From Falciphora oryzae (lineage: Eukaryota > Ascomycota > Sordariomycetes > Magnaporthales > Magnaporthaceae): 38,388 nucleotides of DNA. The position numbers were made by a program, and so were the translations under genes. The notes below the pieces were generated by a model, which was not told the DNA's origin, did no database searches, and saw only the letters and a list, made by a program, of their open reading frames with translations. The stretch is taken from contig JNVV01000050.1 in NCBI GenBank assembly GCA_000733355.1, positions 74,287 to 112,674 on the forward strand, read 5' to 3'. Shown here one piece after another: positions 11,547-22,000 of the stretch (positions are counted from its first letter, which is position 1; the number at the start of each line of letters is the position of its first letter).

Positions 11547-14500
11547 CTATGGTCTCGTCCTCTCGTCCTCCGGTGGCGATCTGGAAATATCCATGCTCTT
11601 TTGACGCGTAGATGGCAAACTCGACGTCGGTGTTTGGTCGGCAGGCGGCGACTTGTTCCGGCGTTGGTCGTGGTTCTCCTTGGCCTCCCGGTATTTATTC
11701 TTAATCCAACCGGTCAGGCCTCTGATCTCGTCTCTGCCTTCTTTGGGATTGGAGTCATGTGACGAATGACCTTCGGCACTCAAGGGAGTGAAGTTGTCTA
11801 AAGACTCGCCGTTGAAACTTCGACGCCCTTGCTTACTCCCGCTGCCGACAGAGCTGGTGCTCACCTCGGCGTTCGTGTTCAGCCCCAGGACCTGCCGCGG
11901 TGATGCTGGCCCGGGCTGCGGCGAGGCGGCTGCGACCATGTCTTCCTTTCTCCTCGACAACCTCCACCGCCGCCGCTTATCCTTGTCGGGCTCCGTGTTC
12001 TCGGTCAGCACAGGTGGCTCCTCGGCCTGGTCGAGCTCCGAGCCCTCGTTGAAGGAGCTATGAAGCGACTGGGGCGGTGACTTCTGTGGTCTGAGGGCGT
12101 GTTGCTGTTCGATGTTGGTCGGATTGGTAGCCTTGCTGTTGCCGTTGCCTGGGGTGGGTGTTGTGGCCTGCTCGGCTGCCGATGCAGGCTCCGGCGGCAG
12201 CTCTGCCGCGGATGATGCACTTGTCTGTGCCTGGGCCTCTTCTGCCGGCGGGTCAAGCTGGTGCTGCTGTTCCATGGGATTGGGCACCTCGACGCCGGGC
12301 GAGATTCCCGCGGCTGAATGAGGCAAGGAGGCGGTCGAGCTCTGCGCGCTGGGGTTTGTGCTGCTTGCCAGCCGCTTCTTCCGTAGCTTATTGGGTTGTC
12401 TCGAATCGCCCTCCCCTATAGGCGAGCGCTGGAACAAGCTTTGCAGCTTGCGCTCCCGTGCCGGTGTCAGAGCGTCTGGAGTGGCAGGTTCCAGGAGCCC
12501 ATCTTGGCTTCTGCTGGGTGGTGCGAGTTGGGCGGCCGGTAGTTGGAGAGGAATTCCCAGGGCTGCTGCTCGAGATTTCGACTGTGAGGCTCGGCCCTGT
12601 TCGGCGCGGGGAGAGACGGCCTCCACCGTGGGGGAGGGTGGGATCGGCGTCGGTGTGGCCGGGGTTGCTGGGGTCAGTGGCGCTATGGAGCCTGACTGGT
12701 GGTCCGCCTTCTGGTGAAACCTGCCGGAGCCGATGGCAGGTGACTTTTTGGAAGGCAGGGTGTTGCTCCTCCCAAGCCCGCCCGATGCCGTAGAGCCTAA
12801 AGCTGGGCTGCCTGGGCTGGGGGCCCCGTTGGAGTGTCGCGAATGCCTGGAAGACGTGGAGCGATTCCGGCGTATCTTGCCATCACGAGCGACACTCTCG
12901 GCCCCAGCGCTCGCGTTGGATGATGACCTCTGCACGCCCGACTTGCGCGATGCGCTTGGGGTGACTGGCGTCGTGGTCGGAGGAGTGCCTTTCTGAACCT
13001 CCTGCACTGTCTTCTCGTCCGCAGCCGTCCCTTGCATGCCGATCAGGAAGTGGTCCTGGTTCTCGATCAGGAATATTATGACGCATTGGTTCAGACGGTA
13101 TTCCTCCGGGGCCATGGCGTGCGCAGGGTGAGATAGCATGCCGGGCTGGAAGATGGCGGCGAGATTCTGCGAGTTCATGCGGTTTTCATCCGCCTTGGCT
13201 GCGAAAACGGCGAGCAGGTCCAAGATGTATAGCAGGAGCTGCCGATTGAGCGGCGGCAACTCGGTGATCAGGCTCTGGTACTTGGCAATGGCCGCCCCTA
13301 GGTCGAAGTTGTCTACGAACTGTGGCCCCTCGGAATCACCAACGGCCTGCATAGTGGCGCCGCGGAGCGGCTCCCTGAACTTCTCATACAGGTCCAGCGG
13401 TACGACAGGCTCCGGGAGGTCGTTGAGGTATCGCCTGAGAACGTTGGCGGCGTCATGGACGGTAAAGCCGTCCCACACCAGTCCCTTGCCATAGCGATCA
13501 GGTGAGTCGAATATCGTCTTGAGCTCCTTGATGCGTTTCTCGGAACCGCTGAGGCGGAAGATTCCTTCAACCCCGGTGGCTATGGTACGGGCGAAGGCAG
13601 GTCAGTGGTGCTACGGCCACATGCGCGAACAGGACCGGCGCTTGACTGCGGTAGATGGCGATTCTACGAACCTTTTTCCTTGAGAAATACCCCGCACTTC
13701 GCTACAACGATCGGCACATAGCCGTAGATGTAGCTCTTTCCGTTCTCGTCGATAAGCGATATGGCGACGTTGGCATATGTAATGCTCTGGCGGAGCGGAA
13801 CGCCGAAGATTCCTTGCGGGCGGGTTTCTGCAGCTTTGAACTCAGTACACGTGCTTGTGATGGGGCGCGACGGGCACGCGGGGCGGCCGAGGGCCAAGGA
13901 AAGGACGAAGCGGGAAGGCGATAACAACAGCGCGTCCGACATGCGCCTGAACCAGGATCCTCGCCAGAGGAGGAGAGGCGTGCCACTGGATGGGGTTCCA
14001 GAGCTGGGACGGCGGACTTCCGCTCGCAGGCGCATGCAAATAATCGACAAGTCTGTCAGGGGTAGTGGCAGAGGGGCGCCATCGTCGCAGCGGCGGCGGC
14101 CAACTCCGGCCATGGTGGGGCGGACAAAGCAAGGAACAACAAGGTGGTAGTATGTACCATGGGTATCTTGGTGTTTTGACGGCAGCTTGAAGCTTTTCCA
14201 CCACGATCTGAGGTCTCTTTTGCTCGGAGGTGAGACATTGTGGGACGATGAGGGGGTCGCGGGATGGGGCAGCACCTGGGGTGGTGGTGTCGGCCTTGAC
14301 TTGATATGTGCTTGTGCTGGCGGCTGCGCGTGCGCGTGCGCTTGGGGTTGCGGCTGGGATTGGAGTTGCGATGGCGCCTTCGAGGAGGGTAGCTTCTGTG
14401 ACGGCGGCAGCTGCTGTGATAGTGGCCGCGACTGCGACTGCGACTGCGACTGCGACTGCGGCGGCGGATCGGGTTTCGGGTCGGCGTCTACCTTTGTTTG

Positions 14501-14614
14501 AGGCTGCGGTTGTGGTTGCGGCTGCGGTCGCTGTTGCGACTGGGCTTCTTGAGGGATCGAATGGACTGCGTCTCGAGGCTGCTCGGGGCCGCTGGGAGCG
14601 AGGTTGGACGTCAT
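11547..14614 (-). CDS. sac7: Sac7-type Rho GTPase-activating protein
   Basis: This protein likely stimulates GTP hydrolysis by Rho1-class GTPases, which in yeast Sac7/Bag7 tunes cell-wall and actin signalling. Three exons, 14614-14158, 13827-13672 and 13579-11547, give 881 aa. The N-terminus (about 1-135) is low-complexity Gln/Pro/Ser with SQ and PQ repeats, then KRDLRSWWKSFKLPSKHQDT. The RhoGAP domain spans about 154-345: GIFGVPLRQSITYANVAISL, YGYVPIVVAKCGVFLKEK, arginine finger Arg213 in GVEGIFRLSGS, the segment around GLVWDGFTVHDAANVLRRYL, and NRMNSQNLAAIFQPG. The C-terminal half is disordered, Ser/Pro-rich, ending near GLTGWIKNKYREAKENHDQ. ATG 14614 is the only ATG at the 5' end of this frame; the longer frame begins with GTG. 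Intron 1 is unusually long (330 nt, GTACAT to CTGCAG), of length 3n and stop-free. Intron 2 is 92 nt (GTTCGT to CATAG). Confidence 0.9.
14430..14460. repeat. GACTGC hexanucleotide tandem repeat
   Basis: Five perfect copies of GACTGC on the + strand. On the coding strand they encode a run of alternating Ser and Gln in the N-terminal low-complexity part of the RhoGAP protein. Repeat number could vary between strains. Confidence 0.9.
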
Positions 14615-15852
14615 GACGACGGCAGCAGAGCACTCAATGCTGACCCGCGAGAGTGCCAGAGTCTGACGTTGGGAGCAAAAAGCTCGCGGAAAGCTGTTCG
14701 CAGGCACTTGTCCGCCGTCCCTGGAAGCTGCCGGGGCTTGGATCGTGTCGGTCGGTCGGTGGAGGCAAATTAGGTAGGTGGTAGGTACCTTGCGCGGTTA
14801 TCGCTGCTCTGTTGATTTGTGGTTTTTTCTTTTCCCGCCTTATTTGGGGGGGTTACCTTTTTTTTTTTCTTCTCTTCCTCCCCCCCCCTTTTTTTTTTTT
14901 TTTTGCCGGGGTGCTGAAAAAACGACAATGAGATTGATGGAGAGGCAGTGGGCAAACACTCGCGGCGGGCAGGCGCAAGGATGGGAGTCGCCAATAATAC
15001 AAGTACAAGGTAGGTGCATGGAAGCTGAAGGCACCCAACGACCACCTGCCTTCGCACCTCTGGTCGGTTGCCAAGAGGGCGGGTCCAAACCTAGGCGGGC
15101 TGGAGGCTGGTTGGGGGTGGGATGGGGTCAGGTGGGCTAGCACAAATTCATGTCTGCGCATTGTCTCGGTCTGTCCCTCGGTAGCCTCCCTACCTCTTGC
15201 TTACCAGCCTCTACCATGGGTACTCGGGCCTGGTACTCGGCCGCCACAGATTCTCTGCCAAGTGTCAATCCAATCAATGCCATGCCGCCCGCCTTCTTCC
15301 AAGGTCACGCTTGCTCCCAATTCTTGCTGACGCCCTTTCCAACATACCTACTCACCAAACCGATACCACGCCGGACAGATAGGTTCCTGGGTGCCTACCT
15401 AGCTATGGACTTCCAAAGCTCTCCCATTTGGTGTTGTCTCCTCAAATCTATAGGCAATTGATCTGGAAGCGGGTGCCCCTGCTCGGGTACCTACGTGTCG
15501 GTACCGTACTACCTTGGACATGGATACAACAGCATGTGCCAGACCTACCGCCACGGCTGTGCTCCATTGACATTTGAGGCCGCTGCGGAGATCACAGTGT
15601 TGGCCATCGCTAGTCAAAGCGAAAGAAGACGAGGAAGAAAGCACGGGAGGTCTTTGTGATTTGGTGGTCGCCTCGACAATGACGGGTCGCCCCTCTGCAA
15701 ACATGCCGGGCGCTTCCCCGAGCACGGGACTCCTTTCTTTGTCTACGGGTGGACACTCAAGCACCTCGATCAGAAGATTAGCTGGTGCCTGGGGACCTGA
15801 TTACATGGAGCATATGGTGCGCATGCGCTCCAATCTCTCGCCTCGGCTTGCT
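14615..15852. promoter_or_regulatory. RhoGAP upstream region and THO1 3' flank
   Basis: This 1.24-kb interval lies between two genes transcribed leftward. Near the RhoGAP start are TTAGGTAGGTGGTAGGTACC (14769-14788) and a mixed T/C tract of about 50 bp (14857-14904, ending in T16). Several more TACCTA/TAGGTA copies occur between about 15000 and 15510. No coding region is recognisable. Confidence 0.45.
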
Positions 15853-16522
15853 TTAACCAGGGCTGGATTGTCCGCGGCCATATATGAAGCGCTCTAGAGC
15901 TGCGTACGCATTTTCCAGACTATCATTGGTGATGATCTCGTCGTGCATGCTTTCCACCTCGGCGCGCTCAACATCTGCCTTGGAAGCCGTAAGCACGTCG
16001 GCAATTTTTTCGCTGGGGACGCCACGCTCCTCGAGCTGGCGCTGCAACGCATTCACATCGAGGGGCTTGACAAGGACGTGCCGCGCCGCGTATGATGTTT
16101 CCTTGCTCTGACGTGCGCCCTGAGTGTGGCAGATGGTTTGTCAGTACCTAGCTGCACAAACGCACACGAACGGCACATGCGGAAGTGGCGGCTGATAAAC
16201 CTGGATAACTCACATCGACGCTCATCTGCATGACCGGTATCTTGCCGGACTGGCCGATCTGTTCTGCCTCGCGGCGGCTGGTACCGTACTTGGCTCCGTC
16301 AATCTCGCTGGACTCGAGAAATTGATCTCCATCAAGCAGGGTGCCGAACGCAGCTGCGTCCACTGGGATTTGAATCGCTCCATTAGGCCCCTCGTCCCCA
16401 TCCCGTCGGGGCTTCGTGGTATGGGTCGGCACAAGGCCAAAGACTCCCGGGTTCCTCTCTAGTAGGAGCTGGAGCAACGCCGACTTGCCCACTCCTTCAG
16501 GGCCTGAGAGAATGAGGGGCCG
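15853..16522 (-). other. Guanylate-kinase-like domain region of the THO1 fusion
   Basis: This segment encodes residues about 608-798 and contains intron 16213-16120. The P-loop GPEGVGKS (16504-16481) fits the GxxGxGK[ST] form of GMP kinases. Of the usual GMP-site residues, one Arg in KPRR, Glu677 in FLES and Tyr686 in KYGTS seem kept. The Tyr of NGxDYxF is replaced (NGAIQI). The Asp pair of LDIDMQG is replaced: MQMSVDG aligns there. I infer a binding or structural role more readily than catalysis. Confidence 0.75.
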
Positions 16523-18488
16523 GAAGTCGTCGGGCCGCACACCTGCGGGCGACCCGTCCGATCCGTTTACGGGCTGTTGCGCCGCGGCTTCTTCGAAGAT
16601 AAGGTCGATCCTGTCTGGATCCTCGACTTTGTCAAAGACGGCTAGGCGGGACCGGCTTGCAACCCTCAAGGCTCTCCAGGACTTGCTGGCCTTGCCCTCG
16701 ATTGCCGCCGCCTTGGTCTGGCTGTTTGTCGGCATGTCGATTTCTAGCTCATCCTCGGCGATCGCCCTCTTGAACGTACCCGCATCAGGGATTCTATATC
16801 GCTCCGCCGGCTTGAACTTGTCGAGGCCCGACGAGTCCCTGCTGTCGCTGAGAAATTCGATCGATAGTGCGTTCATTGGCGTGGCCCGAAGCCTTTTGCT
16901 TGTCGCTGAGCGGTAGGCAGACTTCTTCGCATCTGAAAAAACCTGTGGCGGCAGCGGCGGCATCTCAATCGGCGAGCAGGCATACGCCTTCCACCTGACC
17001 CAGTTCTTGTCCCGTGCCAGGATCGTCTTGACGATACGCACGAAGTAGGCCCCCTCGCTTGGGCCCGAGCCGCTGTTCTCGAGGTGCCCTATAATTGCAA
17101 GTCGTGTTTTGTTCGCCCACGCTGTGTCCTCGTTGCTAAGCTGCTGATCCAGGTAGATGACGGACTTGTTGGGGGCGCTGGCCACGGCAGCAATCTCTCT
17201 TTCCTGGGCCGAGAGCGAGAGCAAAAACTCCATAATGATCAGGGCCTGGACCAGTATGTACCTCCTGAAGGTGAGATCGCTCAGCTGCGGCAGAGTTAGA
17301 AAAGATGTCAAAGTCAGCCATGGGGATTTAAGAACTTGCCTCGAGTCTGAAGAGGTCGCGGCTGGTCAGGTACTTGGGATTGAACGCATCTGCCAGATCT
17401 GCGCCTTCGCCCTCGCGTTTCCGCTTCTGGCCCGTCTTGGGGTCTTCCTCTTGCCTCTGAGACCTTGAGATCTGCTTTGTTTGCGCATCCTTGAAAGCGA
17501 CCATGGTCGCCTCTAGCCCTGATTTGAAACGTTCAAAGTGACTGCGATCGAATAGCTTTTTGGGCTGGCTGAAACTTGCTTGCAGTGACCAGAAGACTGG
17601 GTACAGGGCGTCCATGTCTTTTCGAATGCTTTCATCGACGGCGCTTGGCCTCGTCGCAGTCGACTTGGCCTCGGACGACGTCGTGTCATCCGCGCGGCCG
17701 TCGATTTCCATCTTGTCCGGAGTCCAGTTCCTCTCTGGGTCCTGGTCGAACGTGGTGACGTTCTCGACGTGGTATTCTCCGCGCAGGTTGACCGAGCTGC
17801 GGTCGCCGAGAGGGAAGCTCTGGAACATGAAGATGAAGACCCTGCCACAAAAGGTGGTGTCCCTGGCGCGGGAGAGGCGGCGAAGGAGCTCGTTGCAGCT
17901 CCGAAGAATAGTGAGCTGCATCGCAACCGAGGGGTTTGCTGTGATGCGTTGATGGCGCGACTCGAGGAAGTCCAGGACTCTGCGGCAGCCCGAGGTCGTT
18001 TGGCTATCGAGCAGTTCCTCGACAAGCCAGAACAGCAAGACGGGATCGCACTGGCGCATATCTGAGAGGATCGACACGAGATCCAGCAAATTCCAGACCC
18101 TGACAAACTCGGGCGATTCGATGGACGTGGTCGCCTGTTTGCGGGGTCGACGGCGTCAGTAGGGGATTTGTCCCGACACATCACACATACGACGCGGCGA
18201 GCTCCTAAAATCCGGGTGACGAACCACTAGTTTCCCGAAGACGTCGCGAACTGCAGTCTCGATTATGCCATACTGGCGAGTGCGCATCGAATGTGGGCTG
18301 TCGCTTTCCAACCGGGGGAGAACCCGCGTCAGGTGGCCATGTAGATCCCCAAAATCAGGCTTCTCGAGCGGAGGCTCGATCGAGGCCGTGAGCTTGACGG
18401 ACTCGGCATGCCTCAGCAGGTCTACCAAGACGGCCGCAATATCCGCCACGGCCTGTATGCCGTGGCTGGCCACCTCGATCGAAGGCAT
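15853..18488 (-). CDS. hpr1: THO complex subunit 1 fused to a guanylate-kinase-like domain
   Basis: Four exons, 18488-18225, 18134-17340, 17284-16214 and 16119-15853, encode 798 aa. Residues about 80-570 match THOC1/Hpr1, the THO subunit acting in transcription elongation and mRNP assembly. Key stretches are WNLLDLVSILSDM, CRRVLDFLESRHQRI, RSCNELLRRLSRARDTTFCGRVFIF, FPLGDRSSVNLRGEYHVENVT, LFRLELSDLTFRRYILVQALIIMEFLL and RDKNWVRWKAYAC. From about residue 606 the same frame becomes a guanylate-kinase-like fold: FRPLILSGPEGVGKS (P-loop Lys620), THTTKPRR, FLESSEIDGAKYGTS, LQRQLEERGV and TNDSLENAYAALERFIYG at the end. The junction lies inside exon 3, so it is not an exon-joining artefact. Introns are 90 nt (GTTCGT), 55 nt with a GC donor (GCAAGT) and 94 nt (GTGAGT). 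ATG 18488 follows an in-frame stop with no other ATG between. Human THOC1 instead ends in a death domain. Confidence 0.9.
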
Positions 18489-19092
18489 CGCGGTTCGCAG
18501 CCGGAGGGGTCTGGAAGCCTGTAGCAAGAGGCGATATTTTGAAGATGCCCGGGCCAAGAAGCTCGCCCGGTCGTGTTAATGCAACATGAGATGTTGTTTG
18601 CGATGCGCTGGAGGTACGTTCAGCTCGACGTTGCTGGGCTCATTCGAGGAGAGAATACGTAAGGCGCAAAAGAAGAGGGAGAGGCAACGGCTCCCTGCTT
18701 CGTTGTCGGGTTGTTAGGTAGGCAGATCCAAGACGGGTAGGTGGGCTTGGTTGTGTGTCGCTCGCCCTTCTCGTGAACTTGGTGTTGATCAGGAACTTTG
18801 AGACCAAATGTTTGAGTCGCGGTACCTTGCGTGGTATCTGGGCGACAGATGGAGAGGTGGGCTTGGGCTGGCCGCGTTCTCTGCAGGGACTAGAGCTGCC
18901 AAAAAAGAAAAGAAAAAAAAGTGGATTGCATTGATGCAAACAGTGCTCACTGCGCGGCGGCATGTGGGGCCTTGGCTAAACACGGTTGGCAGTTGGACCA
19001 GCTTGATGCGAGGTTCAACACAAGCGACGACGAGACGCGACAGAGAAGGCTGCGGCAGCCCGATCGATAGTCATCCCCGCGAGCAGCCCAGA
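18489..19092. promoter_or_regulatory. Bidirectional promoter THO1 / Aquarius
   Basis: Only 604 bp separate the two divergent start codons, so both genes must be transcribed from this interval. It holds TTAGGTAGGCAG (about 18714-18725) and GGGTAGGTGGG close by, which belong to the window's TAGGTA family, and a purine tract at about 18900-18921. The Aquarius frame stays open back to an ATG at 18808. Confidence 0.65.
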
Positions 19093-22000
19093 ATGCCCAC
19101 GGCGAAACGACTGAGAAGTGGCCGGCAGCCCCAGACCGAGGCCAGCTCCAGCCGGCCGACCACAGAACCACGCGACAGAGACTCCGAGTTTGCCCATCTT
19201 GCCCGCCAACACTGGCTCAAATCATCGACGCGAGCCGCTGAGGTCAAAGTTAAGAACGATGTGCTCAAGAAGGAGATTTGGGGCTCGCTGGAGCGTGAGA
19301 ATTTCCAGCACAAGTCGCTTTTGGCGTTAGAGAGTCTCCAACTGCTCGAGAGGTAACCAACAAAGACCCCCTCCAGGGCAGTCGGGCAGTCTGCCTGTCT
19401 CCGTGAGCCATGCGCGCGCGGCCAATGCTAACTTCTTGCGCAGTTACCTATGGCCCGGATATGTTGAGGATGCCTCCCACCACCACGTGCTACTGATAGT
19501 ATTCGTCGCGAACACCAAGAGGCGGGAGCGGCTTGACACATGGCCCATCTTCGAGGACCGACCAGCTGGTTTTTCGAGCCTGTTCCGTCGGGTCCTCTCC
19601 ATCAGCCTCGACCAGGCGCTTCCCCTGCCCGTCAGGACGCACGTACTGTCCTTTATTATCTACGCCTTTCAATCCCTGGACTGTGCCATAGTGCGCAAAG
19701 AGTGTGCCCCGTTGGTGTCCATCTCCACATGGCACAATTTGTCGACGGCGGAAAAGCGCGACGGCCTTTTGGACCAGGATCCTCAGCTGCGTAAAGCCTG
19801 GAGAGCTTCAGCAAAGAGGTACGATGCCGCCGACGACGCCACCAAGGCTCGCTTGCGATTCGAGAGATCGTGGCTCTACACACTCGTCCTCGACTCCTTC
19901 CGCCTGCTGCACGACCCAAATGCGACCCCTGAGCACGCCGCCTACTGTGAGCGTTTTACGGAGCTCCTCATCGACCTCCAGAGCCAGCTTCCCACCAGAC
20001 GCTACGTCAACAACCTCTTACGAGACCTCCACGTCCTGGCTGCCATGCGCCTCTCGCCGTTGTGTTGCGACGAGGACAGCGAACCTCTCCGAGAACTGCA
20101 TGCGCTACTGCAACATTATACGCTCTTCACTATCAACGATCACACCGGCGTGCAACTTAGCCGTACCGAGGCCTACGATCAACGGTGTGCCGACCTGGTC
20201 AGGCTACAACGGGTGGCTCTCAAGCACTTCAAGGAGAAGCTGACGGTGCTGGCCCTATCCAATTATGGGTCTATTGGCGACCGTGGCGAGCTGGAGAATC
20301 TGCTGGGGCCGTTGACGGATGACGAACTGGTGGAGCTGGCATCTAGGTTGCAGCTGCGAACATCCTACCCGAGCCCCTCAAAATTGGCCGTCGACCGCAG
20401 GCTCCTGATGGAAGTGCTGCTATCCATGTTCGAGAAGAGGCCTACCTTCCAGGAGACTTTGCGAGACATGCCCGTCTTGCCGACGGAGCGGACGTTGTTC
20501 GAGCAGAGCCTGGAACGCGCTGATAGCTACGACGGCGCCCGCCCGCTTGCGCTGCCGAAACTGAATCTTCAGTACCTCTCAGTGGGCGATTTCCTCTGGC
20601 GAGCATATGTGCTGTATAGGTGCGAGGCGTTCTACGGCGTCCGCAAGGATATCGAGGCAGCGGTCCAGCGACTGAAGCCCCAGTCTCGCCGGCCAGGCGA
20701 GACCTCATTTGGGGGGAGCTCCCGCATGGCTCTGCCAATTACAAAGCCAGCGTATGCGGAATGACTTCTCTCTTTATCTACCGAACCGTGCATCTCTGTT
20801 TTCTGTTTGCTGACTTGTAGGGATCTGCTGGTAGAATCATCGAGACGGTCTCTGCCCTGGTCGGAGACGATGTTCCGTCTCTTGTCCGAGCCGAGGTCAG
20901 CATCGATCTCCGTCACGTGCCAGAGGCTACCAGAAGGGACTGGGAAGCCCTGCGGCCGGATGATGTCGTGTTCCTCCTCGCCGTGGACGCTGCCGGCCAA
21001 GGGGCTAGTGGAAATGGAGGCCCCTCATCAGGAGAGCCTCAAAGGGAACTGCGGGCGGTTCGTACCGCCGAGGTCCTCCAGGTCTTCGATGACAGAGGCC
21101 GGCCGGTCCGGGACTCGTCTTCCTTCTCAGATGGTCACCGGCGTGGCTCTACGATGCGGATCCAGCTCAGGCTTGACTCCAAGACGTACAAGGCCGACGC
21201 CGAGACCAAGCTACCCTCAGAGCAGAATGACGTTTACAATCGTATCAACGTGCTGCTTCGAAGGAGCGGGAGACAAAACAATTTCAAGGCGGTTCTGGAA
21301 TCTATCAGGAGTCTAGCGCTCTCGGACGTGCCACTGGCGCCATGGCTTCACGAGGTTTTCTTGGGATATGGCGATCCGGCAGCTGCTACGTACAAGCTAC
21401 TGCCCAACCGCATCAAGAAGCTGGACTTTAGGGACACGTTTCTCGACTGGCAGCACCTAGTGGAGAGCCTCCCTGGGAGGATCGTGGAGCCTGGCGACGA
21501 TGTTTCGGAAAGTTTCGGTCCCCCTTACGTCCTGGAGACGCTCGATCGTCGCAAGGAGGACACACCGGCGAAACCGTCTAAAAAGCGGCGGAGAGACGCA
21601 GAGCCAGCCCTGATATCCGAGGTCGAAACCGTCAATGTCTCTACGTACAAGCCCCCGAACAGCGGGCCATATCCGATTGATGCGCCAAAGCTCAACGGCA
21701 TCCGCTTCACACCTGCGCAGGTAGAGGCCATCGTGTCTGGGACGCAACCCGGCCTGACCGTCATTGTTGGCCCGCCTGGCACGGGCAAAACGGACGTTGC
21801 GACACAAATCATCAGCAATATCTACCACAGCTTCCCTACACAGCGGACCCTGCTCATCGCACATAGCAACCAAGCCCTAAACCAGCTTTTTGCCAAGATT
21901 GTCGCCCTTGACATTGACGGCCGTCACCTCCTGCGGCTCGGGCACGGGGAGGAAGACCTCGACACCAGCGACAACTTTGGCAAGGCTGGCAGAGTCGATT

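Noticed and set aside
18196..18201. GTATGT as donor for THO1 intron 1
   Set aside because: It is a good consensus donor but leaves phase 1, while the only acceptor before ATTSIESPEF needs phase 0. GTTCGT at 18224 fits frame and protein.
20752..20820. Nearest acceptor TAG ending at 20820 for Aquarius intron 2
   Set aside because: With donor GTATGC at 20752 it shifts the frame. The TAG ending at 20834 restores KPAIIETV and the helicase frame.
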